Assembly: GCF_000185965.1 (NCBI RefSeq)
Contig: NC_014924.1
Location: 434,001 to 498,000, forward strand
From: Pseudoxanthomonas suwonensis 11-1
GTDB lineage: Bacteria; Pseudomonadota; Gammaproteobacteria; Xanthomonadales; Xanthomonadaceae
Direction: 5' to 3'
Length of the DNA stretch: 64,000 nucleotides
The position numbers were made by a program, and so were the translations under genes. Shown in pieces: positions 19,833 to 27,704 of the stretch (its first letter is position 1; every line of letters starts with the position of its first letter). The notes under the pieces were generated by a model. That model had not been told where the DNA came from. It saw only the letters and a list, made by a program, of their open reading frames with translations, and searched no databases.

Positions 19833-20418
19833 GGGCGGCCTCGTCCTCCAGCATCACCTGCAGGAACGCACGCGCACGTTCCCATTCGCGATAGACCGTG
19901 CGCTCGGACACTGCCAGCAGCGCGGCGATCTCGGCGAACTCCAGCCCGGCCAGGCAGCGCAGCTCCACCACCCGGCGTCGCTGCGGGCTGATCGCCTCCA
20001 GCGCGTCCAGGCCGGCGTCCAGCGCCAGCAGGTCGGTGAGGGCCGGGCCGCCGGCGGGCAGGTGGTCGTCCAGGTGGACCGCGACCTGGCCACCGCCGCG
20101 CTTGGCGGTGCCGCGTGCCCGTGCGTGCTCGACCAGGATCCAGCGCATGGCCCGCGCCGCGGCCGCGAAGAAATGCTCGCGATCGCGCAGCGACAGCGGT
20201 GTTCCCTGGGTGATGCGCAGGTACAGTTCGTGCACCAGCACCGTCGGGGTGATGGTGGCCTCGTTGCCGCGCATCCGCGAATTGGCCAGCCGGACCAGTT
20301 GCGGGTACAGCGCTTCGAACACCGCCGAGAAGCGCCCCGGCTGGCCGTCGCGGGCCAGTGCAAGCAATCGGGTGATGTCAGGGTCTGTCACGCGGGCGTT
20401 CCCCGGTTGCCCAGTCAT
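19822..20418 (-). CDS. ECF-type RNA polymerase sigma factor (kinase-linked, ECF43-like)
   Basis: 198-residue sigma-70-family factor with only regions 2 and 4. Region 2 includes FSAVFEALYPQLVRLANSRM and VHELYLRI (about 30-70) and AAARAMRWILVEHARARGTAK. Region 4 is about 145-195, with the helix-turn-helix LEFAEIAALLAVSERTVYREW. This composition is that of the TIGR02999/ECF43 group found beside Ser/Thr kinases in Xanthomonadaceae. ATG 20418 is used; GTG 20391 is possible, and neither has a strong Shine-Dalgarno. There is no anti-sigma gene nearby; the coupled kinase gene takes that place. Its likely targets are the three TGTCAGT-N16-CGTGG elements downstream. Confidence 0.9.
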   Translation of the reverse strand: MTGQPGNARVTDPDITRLLALARDGQPGRFSAVFEALYPQLVRLANSRMRGNEATITPTVLVHELYLRITQGTPLSLRDREHFFAAAARAMRWILVEHARARGTAKRGGGQVAVHLDDHLPAGGPALTDLLALDAGLDALEAISPQRRRVVELRCLAGLEFAEIAALLAVSERTVYREWERARAFLQVMLEDEAAHGP

Positions 20419-20560
20419 TGGAGCCGGCCATCGCAGGCCTGCATGCGCCCCGGCCGGCCCGGGCCGAGTATGCCCGTGATCGCCCGGCCATGCCCCGGCG
20501 CGGATGCGGCACCGGTCACAGTCGCGTCCACCGCCGCCACGCGGGTTGCCGCTGTAACGG

Positions 20561-20589
20561 TTGCGCGGCCCGGAAACGGCTGTTATCAA
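20561..20589 (+). promoter_or_regulatory. Candidate promoter of the aromatic leader
   Basis: TTGCGC (20561-20566), 17-nt spacer, TATCAA (20584-20589). It is a modest match to sigma-70. The predicted transcription start (about 20596) coincides with the leader-peptide GTG at 20597, so the leader may be leaderless. Confidence 0.45.
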
Positions 20590-20596
20590 TGGCCCC

Positions 20597-20677
20597 GTGA
20601 ACATCCCGCGCGCTTCCTACTACTTCTGGTACTGCTTTCCGAGCCCACAGGCGGAGGAAGGGGTACGCGCGTCCTGA
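20597..20677 (+). CDS. Aromatic amino-acid leader peptide
   Basis: 26-codon open frame starting GTG: MNIPRASYYFWYCFPS..., ending TGA. Seven consecutive codons read Tyr-Tyr-Phe-Trp-Tyr-Cys-Phe, six of them aromatic. It precedes an intrinsic terminator (20698-20728) and then DAHP synthase, the first enzyme of aromatic synthesis. This is the layout of a transcription attenuator: ribosome stalling at the aromatic codons when charged tRNA is short would favour an alternative fold. GGCGG at 20649-20653 can pair with CCGCC at 20703-20707 and break the terminator. No Shine-Dalgarno is visible, and an ATG at 20589 is out of frame with a three-codon reading. Confidence 0.83.
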   Translation: MNIPRASYYFWYCFPSPQAEEGVRAS

Positions 20678-20697
20678 AGTTCAACCGGACACACCCC

Positions 20698-20728
20698 GAA
20701 AGCCGCCAGCGAACCTGGCGGCTTTTTT
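20698..20728 (+). terminator. Attenuator terminator before DAHP synthase
   Basis: AGCCGCCAG (20701-20709), loop CGAAC, CTGGCGGCT (20715-20723), then a T-run; AAA before the stem can extend pairing into the T-run. It lies 21 nt after the leader stop and about 50 nt before the aroG-type gene. Confidence 0.9.
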
Positions 20729-20776
20729 GTTGCCGCCACGCTGGGCAGGCCCCACGCAACCAGAGATGGAAACACC

Positions 20777-21856
20777 ATGCCCCCGCACACCGACGACCTC
20801 CGCATCCGCAGCCTCGAGCCACTGACTTCCCCGGCCGAGCTGCTGGCCCAGATTCCCTGCGACGACCGGGCCTCGCAGACCGTGGCCGACGCGCGCCATG
20901 CGCTGGGCGCGATCCTGCACGGCCGCGACGACCGCCTCGCGGTGGTGATCGGTCCGTGCTCGATCCACGACCCGGAGGCGGCGATGGAATACGCACGCCG
21001 CCTGCGCCCGCTGCGCGACAGCCTCGGCGACGCGCTGGAGATCGTGATGCGCGTGTACTTCGAGAAGCCGCGCACCACCGTCGGCTGGAAGGGCCTGATC
21101 AACGACCCCGACCTGGACGGCAGCTTCCGCATCAACAAGGGCCTGCGCATCGCCCGCGGCCTGCTGCGCGACATCAACCACCTCGGCCTGCCGGCCGGCT
21201 GCGAATACCTGGACACGATCTCGCCGCAGTTCGTCGCCGACCTGGTCGCCTGGGGCGCGATCGGCGCGCGCACGACCGAGAGCCAGGTCCACCGCGAGAT
21301 GGCCTCCGGCCTGTCCTGCCCGGTCGGCTTCAAGAATGGCACCGACGGCAACGTGCGCATCGCCGCCGACGCGGTGATGGCGGCGGCGCATCCACACCAT
21401 TTCCTGGCCGTGACCAAGGACGGCCGCTCGGCGATCGCCGCCACCGCCGGCAACCCGGACTGCCACGTGATCCTGCGCGGAGGCAAGGCGCCGAACTTCG
21501 ACGCGGCCAGCGTGCAGTCCGCCAGCGAGGTGCTGGAGCGTTCGGGCCTGGCGCCGCGGATCATGATCGACGCCAGCCACGCCAACAGCGGCAAGAACCC
21601 GGACAACCAGCCGGCCGTGGTCGAGGACATCGCCGCGCAGCTGGAAGGCGGCGAGCGGCGGATCATCGGCGTCATGGTGGAAAGCCACCTGGTCGGTGGC
21701 CGCCAGGACCCGGTGGACGGGCGCGCGCTGGTCTATGGCCAGAGCATCACCGACGGCTGCCTCGGCTGGGAGGCATCGGTCGCGGTACTGGAGCGGCTGG
21801 CCGAGGCGGTGCGCCGTCGTCGCGCGCTGCCGGTGGAGCGCAACGAGGCGGCCTGA
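20777..21856 (+). CDS. 3-deoxy-7-phosphoheptulonate (DAHP) synthase, class I AroFGH type
   Basis: Condenses phosphoenolpyruvate and erythrose 4-phosphate, the entry to the shikimate pathway. The 359 residues have the class I signatures VVIGPCSIHDPEAAMEYA, RVYFEKPRTTVGWKGLINDP, INKGLRIARGLL, VGFKNGTDGNV and IMIDASHANSGKNP, which include the metal and PEP ligands. Length matches E. coli AroF/G/H (about 350). Which amino acid inhibits it cannot be read with confidence. Expression appears attenuated by the aromatic leader peptide directly upstream, whose Tyr/Phe/Trp codons suggest sensing of more than one aromatic amino acid. A GC hairpin (21893-21917) follows the gene. Confidence 0.96.
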   Translation: MPPHTDDLRIRSLEPLTSPAELLAQIPCDDRASQTVADARHALGAILHGRDDRLAVVIGPCSIHDPEAAMEYARRLRPLRDSLGDALEIVMRVYFEKPRTTVGWKGLINDPDLDGSFRINKGLRIARGLLRDINHLGLPAGCEYLDTISPQFVADLVAWGAIGARTTESQVHREMASGLSCPVGFKNGTDGNVRIAADAVMAAAHPHHFLAVTKDGRSAIAATAGNPDCHVILRGGKAPNFDAASVQSASEVLERSGLAPRIMIDASHANSGKNPDNQPAVVEDIAAQLEGGERRIIGVMVESHLVGGRQDPVDGRALVYGQSITDGCLGWEASVAVLERLAEAVRRRRALPVERNEAA

Positions 21857-22089
21857 GGTCCTGCCGCCGATGCCGGGGTGTCGAGTGTCGGTCCTGCCGC
21901 CGCCCTGGGGCGGCAGGGGGCGATGCCACTGCAAGCAATTCTGCGCATCTCGTTCAGGTTCGTGGGCCAAATCCGCCGGTTTGCACGAACTGCTGAGTCC
22001 CGCCGGAACTGGTCGATGAACCATTCCGGGTAGCGTGATAGCGGTATCACCCCGGGGAATAGCCGTATTCAGCCAACCCATTGATATAT

Positions 22090-22226
22090 CGGCGTTCGTG
22101 AACCCGGCGGTGCTGTTTTGCAGTGCAGCGTGCAATGCCTTCGGGGGCTCTTCACGATGGCCGCGCATCCCGACGTGGGGGAGGGAGCAGGCCCGCTGGC
22201 AGTACGCTGCAAGCGGGCTTTTTTAT
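22090..22226 (+). ncRNA. Candidate small RNA ending in an intrinsic terminator
   Basis: A plus-strand terminator (see 22191-22224) stands about 50 bp before glnE with no gene between it and the already structured end of the DAHP synthase gene. Something must be terminated there: either a short RNA starting near 22085-22100 or a glnE leader. The 5' end is a guess; I do not recognise a known RNA family. Confidence 0.3.
22191..22224 (+). terminator. Intrinsic terminator upstream of glnE
   Basis: GCCCGC (22191-22196) pairs with GCGGGC (22213-22218), with an inner GCAG/CTGC stem, followed by TTTTTT. It is a textbook Rho-independent terminator reading on the plus strand. Confidence 0.85.
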
Positions 22227-22276
22227 GCCCGGCATCCGGCCGGAGCCCGCTTTGGCGCATGCCACAATCCGTGGCG

Positions 22277-25105
22277 ATGACCGATCCCACGCCTTCTCCG
22301 AATACCGCGGCCGGACTGCGCGAACGCCTCGCCGACCGGGCCCTCTCCCTGCTGCGCGCCGCCTCGCCGCGGCATGCGGAACTGCTGCAGCAGGCCGATC
22401 TGGCCGGACGCGTCGCACGCGTCGGGCTTGCCAGCGACTTCGCGATCGAGACCCTGCGCCGCCAGCCGGCGCTGCTGGAGCACCTGGCAGCCGACGATCC
22501 GGCGCCGCTGCCGCTTCCCGTGCTCGATCCGCTGCAGCCATCCGAATGGGCCGGCGTGCTGCGCCGTTACCGCGCCGCCGCCTCGACCCGGCTGGTCTGG
22601 CGCGACATCCTCGGGCTGGATGATGTCGATGCGACCCTCGCTGGCAGCACCGAGCTGGCCGAGCAGTGCCTGGCCATCGCGCTGGAGGCGCTGGAGCGCG
22701 AGTTCGCCGAGCGCCATGGCGTGGTCCGCGATCCGGCCGGCAACCCGCAGCGGCTGGTGGTGTTCGGCCTGGGCAAGCTGGGCGGCGGCGAGCTGAACTT
22801 CAGTTCCGACATCGACCTGGTCTACGCCTACGCCCACGACGGCGACTCCGACGGCCGCCGTTCGCTGGCGGCCGAGGAGTACTTCGCGCGCCTGGGCCAA
22901 CGCCTGGCCAAGCTGCTGGACGAGGTCACCGCCGACGGCTTCTGCCATCGCGTCGACCTGCGCCTGCGCCCGTTCGGCAATGCCGGGCGGGTAGCGTGGT
23001 CGTTCGCGGCGATGGACCAGTACTTCCAGCGCGAGGGCCGCGACTGGGAACGCTACGCCTGGCTCAAGGCGCGCACCGTCGCCGGCGACATCGCCGCCGG
23101 CGAGGCCTGGCTGGAGACCCTGCGTCCGTTCGTCTACCGCCGCTACCTGGACTTCACCGCGCTCGATGGCTTGCGCGCGATGAAGGCCGCGATCGTGGCC
23201 GAGATGCAGCGCCGCGACATGGCCGATGACCTCAAGCGCGGCCGCGGTGGCATCCGCGAGATCGAGTTCCTGGTGCAGTCGCTGCAGCTGATCCGTGGCG
23301 GCCGCGAGCCGGCGCTGCGCGGACGGCGGCTGCTGCTCGCGCTGCAGGCGCTGGTCGAGGGCGGCCAGATCGCGCCGGAGGACGGCGCCGCCCTGGCCGA
23401 GGCCTACCGCTTCCTGCGCCGGCTCGAGAACCGGGTGCAGATGCTGGCCGATGCCCAGGTGCATTCGCTGCCGGAGGATGAGGAAGGGCGCGAGCGCATC
23501 GCCGTGGCCCTGGGCTACGAAGGCTGGGCGCCACTGGCCGCCACACTGGCCACCTGCCGCGCCCGGGTATCGGCCGAATTCGATGCGCTGCTGGTCCCGC
23601 GTCGCGGCCAGTCCGCGCCGGATGCGCTGGAAGGCTACTGGCGGCTGCTGCCGCAGGCCGGCGAGGCCACGGTGCTGGCCGATGCAGGCTTCAACGATGC
23701 CGGCGGCGCGGATGCCGCCGTGCGCGATTTCGCCCGCAGCAATGGCGTGCGCGCGCTGTCGGATGCGGCACGCGGTCGCCTGGACCGGGTGGTGCCGGCG
23801 CTGCTGGGCGCGGCCGCGCGTTCGGCACAGCCGGATGCCGCGCTCAGGCGCCTGCTCGGCCTGCTGCAGTCGATCCTGCGCCGCGCCAGCTACCTGGCCC
23901 TGCTGGACGAACAGCCCAGCGCGCTGGGGCGGCTGGTCGACGTGCTTGCGCGCAGCGCGCTGCTGGCCGAGCGCATTGCCGCCTATCCGCTGCTACTGGA
24001 CGAACTGCTTGACGTGCGCGTGGCCGGGCCCATCCCGGATGCGGCGGAAATGCATCAGGCCTGCGCCGCCGCGGTGGACAGCGGCGACGGCGATCCCGAG
24101 GCCGCGCTGCGTGCGCTCAACGAGGTGCGGCTGGCGCTGAGCTTCCGCATCGCCCTGGCCGCGCTGGACCATCGCCAGCCGGCGGTCGACAGCGTGCGCC
24201 AGCTGGCCTGGCTGGCCGACGCGGTGGTGGCGCAGGTGCTGGCCATGGCCGAGGGCGAGGTCGTCGGTGCGCACGGTCGCATCGAGGGAGGCCGCTTCGC
24301 CGTGGTCGGCTACGGCAGTTTGGGTGGCTGCGAGCTGGGCTTCGGCTCCGACCTGGACCTGGTGTTCCTGTACGACGCCGATGGCGAGGCCGTGTCCGAC
24401 GGCCGCCGCCCGCTGGAGGCCGGCCGCTGGTATGCGCGCCTGGCGCAGAAGGTGGTGGGCCTGCTCGGCGCGGTGACCAGCGCCGGTCGCCTGTACGAGA
24501 CCGACATGCGGCTGCGCCCGGACGGCGGCAAGAGCCTGCTGGTGTCCTCGCTGGCGAGCTATTCCGAGTACCAGCTGCACCGCGCCTGGACCTGGGAACA
24601 CCAGGCCCTGGTGCGCGCGCGCATGGTCGCCGGCGATGCCAGCCTGGGCGCGGACTTCGGGCAGGTGCGCCGCGAGACCCTCGCCAGGCCACGCGATGCG
24701 GCCGCGCTGGCGGCCGATGTGGCCAGCATGCGTCGGCGCATGCGTGCGGAGCTGGACCGCAGCGACGCCGCGCGCTTCGACCTCAAGCAGGGCGCTGGCG
24801 GCCTGGTCGACCTGGAGTTCCTGGTGCAGTACCTGGTGCTGCGCGAGGCGGCCGGCTGCGCCGCGCTGCTGGAACCGCGCGATACGCCGCGGCTGCTGGC
24901 CACGCTGGCCAGCGAGGGAGTGCTCGACACGGACATGGTCGAATCGCTGCGCCAGGCGCACTCGGCCCTGGTCGAGGCCGGCCTGGGCTGCACCCTGGAC
25001 CGGCGCCCGCGCCTGGTCGCCAGCGACGAGGCGCTCGATGCGCAGCGCGCACGGGTCACGGCGGCAGTGGCCGCGCAGGGCCTGGTGTTCGATCCGGAAG
25101 CCTAG
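22277..25105 (+). CDS. glnE: Glutamine synthetase adenylyltransferase/adenylyl-removing enzyme
   Basis: Adenylylates and deadenylylates glutamine synthetase in response to PII, tuning nitrogen assimilation. The 942 residues hold two nucleotidyltransferase domains joined by a helical linker. The N-terminal one has [20 protein letters not shown] (from about 162) and the C-terminal one [20 protein letters not shown] (from about 676), each with the G-G-x(5)-SD-x-D metal motif. [14 protein letters not shown] and [15 protein letters not shown] follow the respective domains, as in the family. ATG 22277 is used; an in-frame ATG at 22259 would add six residues. The stop TAG overlaps the convergent ELM1-like stop within the palindrome CTAG. 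Confidence 0.97.
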   Translation: MTDPTPSPNTAAGLRERLADRALSLLRAASPRHAELLQQADLAGRVARVGLASDFAIETLRRQPALLEHLAADDPAPLPLPVLDPLQPSEWAGVLRRYRAAASTRLVWRDILGLDDVDATLAGSTELAEQCLAIALEALEREFAERHGVVRDPAGNPQRLVVFGLGKLGGGELNFSSDIDLVYAYAHDGDSDGRRSLAAEEYFARLGQRLAKLLDEVTADGFCHRVDLRLRPFGNAGRVAWSFAAMDQYFQREGRDWERYAWLKARTVAGDIAAGEAWLETLRPFVYRRYLDFTALDGLRAMKAAIVAEMQRRDMADDLKRGRGGIREIEFLVQSLQLIRGGREPALRGRRLLLALQALVEGGQIAPEDGAALAEAYRFLRRLENRVQMLADAQVHSLPEDEEGRERIAVALGYEGWAPLAATLATCRARVSAEFDALLVPRRGQSAPDALEGYWRLLPQAGEATVLADAGFNDAGGADAAVRDFARSNGVRALSDAARGRLDRVVPALLGAAARSAQPDAALRRLLGLLQSILRRASYLALLDEQPSALGRLVDVLARSALLAERIAAYPLLLDELLDVRVAGPIPDAAEMHQACAAAVDSGDGDPEAALRALNEVRLALSFRIALAALDHRQPAVDSVRQLAWLADAVVAQVLAMAEGEVVGAHGRIEGGRFAVVGYGSLGGCELGFGSDLDLVFLYDADGEAVSDGRRPLEAGRWYARLAQKVVGLLGAVTSAGRLYETDMRLRPDGGKSLLVSSLASYSEYQLHRAWTWEHQALVRARMVAGDASLGADFGQVRRETLARPRDAAALAADVASMRRRMRAELDRSDAARFDLKQGAGGLVDLEFLVQYLVLREAAGCAALLEPRDTPRLLATLASEGVLDTDMVESLRQAHSALVEAGLGCTLDRRPRLVASDEALDAQRARVTAAVAAQGLVFDPEA

Positions 25106-26061
25106 AGATCCAGGCGCCGCCGCACCTCGGCGGCGACCCTGGCGGTCTCGCGCAGCGGCGTGGCCGCGAACGGTTCGAAGCCGGCGTCCAGTGGGCGCAC
25201 CCGGCCGCGCTCGAGCAGCGCGCCCAGGAAAACCGCGCTACGGCCGCGTGCCAGTCCGGGCGCGACCACATGCACCGGCACGCGGGTGGCGCAGGCCTCG
25301 GAAAGCATGTTCACCGAGTCCGGGGTGCAGACGATGCGGTCGGCGCAGGCCAGCAGGCCCGGATAGGGATTGGCGCCGCCGCCGTCCCAGGCCATGCCCG
25401 GTATCCCGCGCAGGGCCGCATGCAGCGGCGCCGAGACCTCCGCCGGGGTGCGCCGCGAGACCGTGGCCAGCAGGCTGCCGCCCTCCCCGCGTACCTGCGC
25501 GCGCAACGCTTCCAGGGTCACGTCCAGCATGTCCAGCGTCCACGGTGCCTGGCGGGTGGGGCCGCCCAGCAGCAGGGCGGTGCGCGGTTGGGGTAGCGAG
25601 AACAGGGCACGGAACTGCTGCCGTGCCCGTTCCAGCCAGGCGTCGTCCACCGGATTGAGGCTACCCAGCAGGGTCAGCACGTTGCCGCCACGCAGGCGGT
25701 CGTGCTCGGGCACCACGACCAGGTCCCAGTGGCGGCTGTCGATGCGCGGATCGAGGATCTGCACCGCGCGCGCGCCGCGTTCGCGGGCCAGGCGGCCGGC
25801 CAGCGCGCCCTGGCGGCCGCAGCCGATGGCCAGCGCCGGCGGCGGGCCGCGGACCAGTTCCCGGGCCAGTCCCGGGCCGAAGGCGTGGCGCGCGCCCGGC
25901 AGCCGGCGGGGCGCCAGCCAGCGCCAGGGCGCGCGCGGTTCCAGCTCGGGCAGGCGTGGCGAGTCCAGGCCCAGCGCACCGGCCAGCGCTTCGGCCTGGC
26001 GCAGGTTGCCAGCGTTCCCGTCAGTGAGCAGCCAGGCCAGTTGGGGCGCGTTCCGTTCCAT
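25102..26061 (-). CDS. Mitochondrial fission ELM1-like family protein
   Basis: 319-residue protein of the ELM1/DUF1022 family. These are bacterial proteins with a glycosyltransferase-like fold, often near LPS genes, of unproven function. Visible family features are [21 protein letters not shown] at the N-terminus, [50 protein letters not shown] and [29 protein letters not shown] 26061 gives the family N-terminus; an upstream TTG (26097) is less likely. It is convergent with glnE, with which it shares a 4-bp overlap of stop codons, and divergent from the nitroreductase gene. Confidence 0.87.
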   Translation of the reverse strand: MERNAPQLAWLLTDGNAGNLRQAEALAGALGLDSPRLPELEPRAPWRWLAPRRLPGARHAFGPGLARELVRGPPPALAIGCGRQGALAGRLARERGARAVQILDPRIDSRHWDLVVVPEHDRLRGGNVLTLLGSLNPVDDAWLERARQQFRALFSLPQPRTALLLGGPTRQAPWTLDMLDVTLEALRAQVRGEGGSLLATVSRRTPAEVSAPLHAALRGIPGMAWDGGGANPYPGLLACADRIVCTPDSVNMLSEACATRVPVHVVAPGLARGRSAVFLGALLERGRVRPLDAGFEPFAATPLRETARVAAEVRRRLDL

Positions 26062-26162
26062 AAGCGACACCAATTCGTTCCGGACCGGGTTTGGCAAAGC
26101 GCTGGTGCAACACTCTACACTGCGGCCACCCGCGGCCGGATGCCGCCAAGACAGTGCCAGAC

Positions 26163-26750
26163 ATGAGCCAACCGTTGAACGATGCCGCCCTCGACCAGCT
26201 GTTCCGCAGTGCCCGTACCTACAACGCCTTCTCCGGCGAGATCAGCGACGACACCCTGCGCCAGCTCTACGACCTGCTGAAGCTCGGCCCGACCGCGGCC
26301 AACACCACGCCGGCGCGGTTCGTCTTCGTACGCTCGCCCGAAGCCAAGGCCAAGCTGGGGCCGGCGCTGTCCGAGGGCAACTTCGCCAAGACCATGTCGG
26401 CGCCGGTGACGGTGATCATCGGCCGCGACCTCGACTTCCACGAGAAGCTGCCGTACCTGTTCCCGCACGTGGACGCGAAGTCCTGGTTCGAGGGCCCGCG
26501 CGAAGGCCGCGAACAGCCCTCGCTGCTGAACATGTCGCTGCAGGCCGCCTACCTGATCCTGGCCGCGCGCTCGCTGGGCCTGGATACCGGCCCGATGAGC
26601 GGCTTCGACCATGCCAAGGTGGACGAGCTGTTCTTCGCTGGCACCACTATCAGGTCCGAAATCCTGGTCAACCTCGGCCACGGCGATCCTGCCAGCCTGT
26701 ACCCGCGTTCCCCGCGACTGTCCTTCGACGAAGCCGCGCGCATCGTCTGA
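26163..26750 (+). CDS. Malonic semialdehyde reductase/RutE-HadB-type nitroreductase
   Basis: 195-residue FMN-dependent nitroreductase-fold enzyme. It has [39 protein letters not shown] (FMN-binding region), [24 protein letters not shown], and [20 protein letters not shown]. Sequence and length (RutE is 196) fit the RutE/HadB group, whose RutE member reduces malonic semialdehyde to 3-hydroxypropionate in pyrimidine breakdown. There is no rut operon here, so the physiological substrate is open. ATG 26163 follows the family start [14 protein letters not shown]. Confidence 0.87.
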   Translation: MSQPLNDAALDQLFRSARTYNAFSGEISDDTLRQLYDLLKLGPTAANTTPARFVFVRSPEAKAKLGPALSEGNFAKTMSAPVTVIIGRDLDFHEKLPYLFPHVDAKSWFEGPREGREQPSLLNMSLQAAYLILAARSLGLDTGPMSGFDHAKVDELFFAGTTIRSEILVNLGHGDPASLYPRSPRLSFDEAARIV

Positions 26751-26797
26751 GGCGTCGACCCTCGCAGTCGTAACGGCAAACCCCAAGGAGCTACACC

Positions 26798-27376
26798 ATG
26801 CGCAAGATCCTGCTGGCCGCCGCCCTGGCCACCTTCGCCGGCGCCTCGTTCGCCGCCCCGGTCACCTACAACCTCGACCCGACCCACACCAACGTGCTGG
26901 CCCAGTGGAGCCACTTCGGCTTCTCGCATCCGTTCGCCAACTTCGGCGACGTCGAGGGCACCCTGGTCTACGACGCCGACAACGTCGCCGCTTCCAGCGT
27001 CGAGGTGACCCTGCCGCTGTCCGGCCTGGAGGCCTTCAGCAGCAAGTTCAACGACCACCTGCGCAGCGCCGACTTCTTCGACGCGGCCAAGTACCCGACC
27101 GCGAAGTTCAAGAGCACCAAGGTCGAGGACGCGGGTGAGGGCAAGCTCAAGGTCACTGGCGACCTGACCATCAAGGACAAGACCCATCCGGTGGTCCTGG
27201 ACGTGACCCTCAACAAGGCCGCCGACCACCCGATGCTCAAGGCCCCGGCGATCGGCTTCGACGCCACCACCACCATCCTGCGCAGCGACTTCGGCGTGGG
27301 CGCCTACGCCCCCAACGTCGGCGACGAGGTGACCCTGCGCATCACCACCGAGGGCACCGCGGCCAAGGCCAAGTGA
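26798..27376 (+). CDS. YceI-family periplasmic protein
   Basis: 192 residues. It has a signal peptide MRKILLAAALATFAGASFA and then a YceI lipocalin-like beta-barrel (YNLDPTHTNVLAQWSHFGFSH, DHLRSADFFDAAKYPTAKF, GDLTIKDKTHPVVLDVTLNK). YceI proteins bind isoprenoid-type lipids in the periplasm and are often stress-responsive. AAGGAG precedes the ATG. It lies 47 bp downstream of the nitroreductase gene and may share its transcript. A GC hairpin without a T-tract follows. Confidence 0.94.
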   Translation: MRKILLAAALATFAGASFAAPVTYNLDPTHTNVLAQWSHFGFSHPFANFGDVEGTLVYDADNVAASSVEVTLPLSGLEAFSSKFNDHLRSADFFDAAKYPTAKFKSTKVEDAGEGKLKVTGDLTIKDKTHPVVLDVTLNKAADHPMLKAPAIGFDATTTILRSDFGVGAYAPNVGDEVTLRITTEGTAAKAK

Positions 27377-27478
27377 TCCCGTCGCGGCGCCGGCCCCTCC
27401 GGCCGGCGCCGCGCACGCCCCGCGGCGCATCGCGCTGGTAGAATCGCTGGGCTTTCCGCAGAGTCCCGAACCCACGCC

Positions 27479-27676
27479 ATGAACACCACCGCCGCCGCGC
27501 CCGCCAATGCCGAGAAGCGCTACACCGTGCACCGCGCGGACCTGCCGCTGAGCTGCCCGACGCCGGAAATGGCGCTGTGGAACTCGCATCCGCGCGTGTA
27601 CCTGCCGATCCAGGACGATCCGGACGGCCACGCCCAGTGCCCGTACTGCTCGGCCATCTACCAGCTGGTCGACTGA
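27479..27676 (+). CDS. Small CHCC zinc-finger protein
   Basis: 65-residue protein of the COG4391/zf-CHCC type, related to the zinc-binding end of the complex I subunit NDUFS6. The zinc ligands are likely the Cys in LSCPTPEMALWNSHPRVYLP, the His in that stretch or the one in DPDGHAQ, and the CPYC pair near the C-terminus. Function in bacteria is unknown. It sits 28 bp upstream of the glycosyltransferase gene in the same direction, as is common in Xanthomonadaceae, and probably starts the LPS transcript. Confidence 0.88.
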   Translation: MNTTAAAPANAEKRYTVHRADLPLSCPTPEMALWNSHPRVYLPIQDDPDGHAQCPYCSAIYQLVD

Positions 27677-27704
27677 TCCCCGCCGCGCGCCGGCCCCGTC
27701 GTCG

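Larger units (their letters stand above)
21857..22276. other. Structured intergenic region between DAHP synthase and glnE
   Basis: 420 bp, less GC-rich than its surroundings in part. It contains a GC hairpin after the DAHP synthase gene (CCTGCCGCC/GGCGGCAGG, 21893-21917) and a second hairpin near 22023-22062 with a GTGATA/TATCAC core. An AT-rich patch lies around 22080, and a strong intrinsic terminator at 22191-22224. No credible protein gene is visible; a small RNA ending at the terminator is possible. Confidence 0.55.

Noticed and set aside
16623..19991. A 1122-codon plus-strand open frame across the kinase gene
   Set aside because: Low-complexity Arg/His/Gln-rich translation opposite a kinase with intact catalytic motifs; a shadow of high GC content.
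21857..22276. Possible 6S, 4.5S or tRNA gene before glnE
   Set aside because: No cloverleaf, no SRP-type conserved loop and no 6S-type long central bubble could be matched; only a terminator and hairpins are supported.
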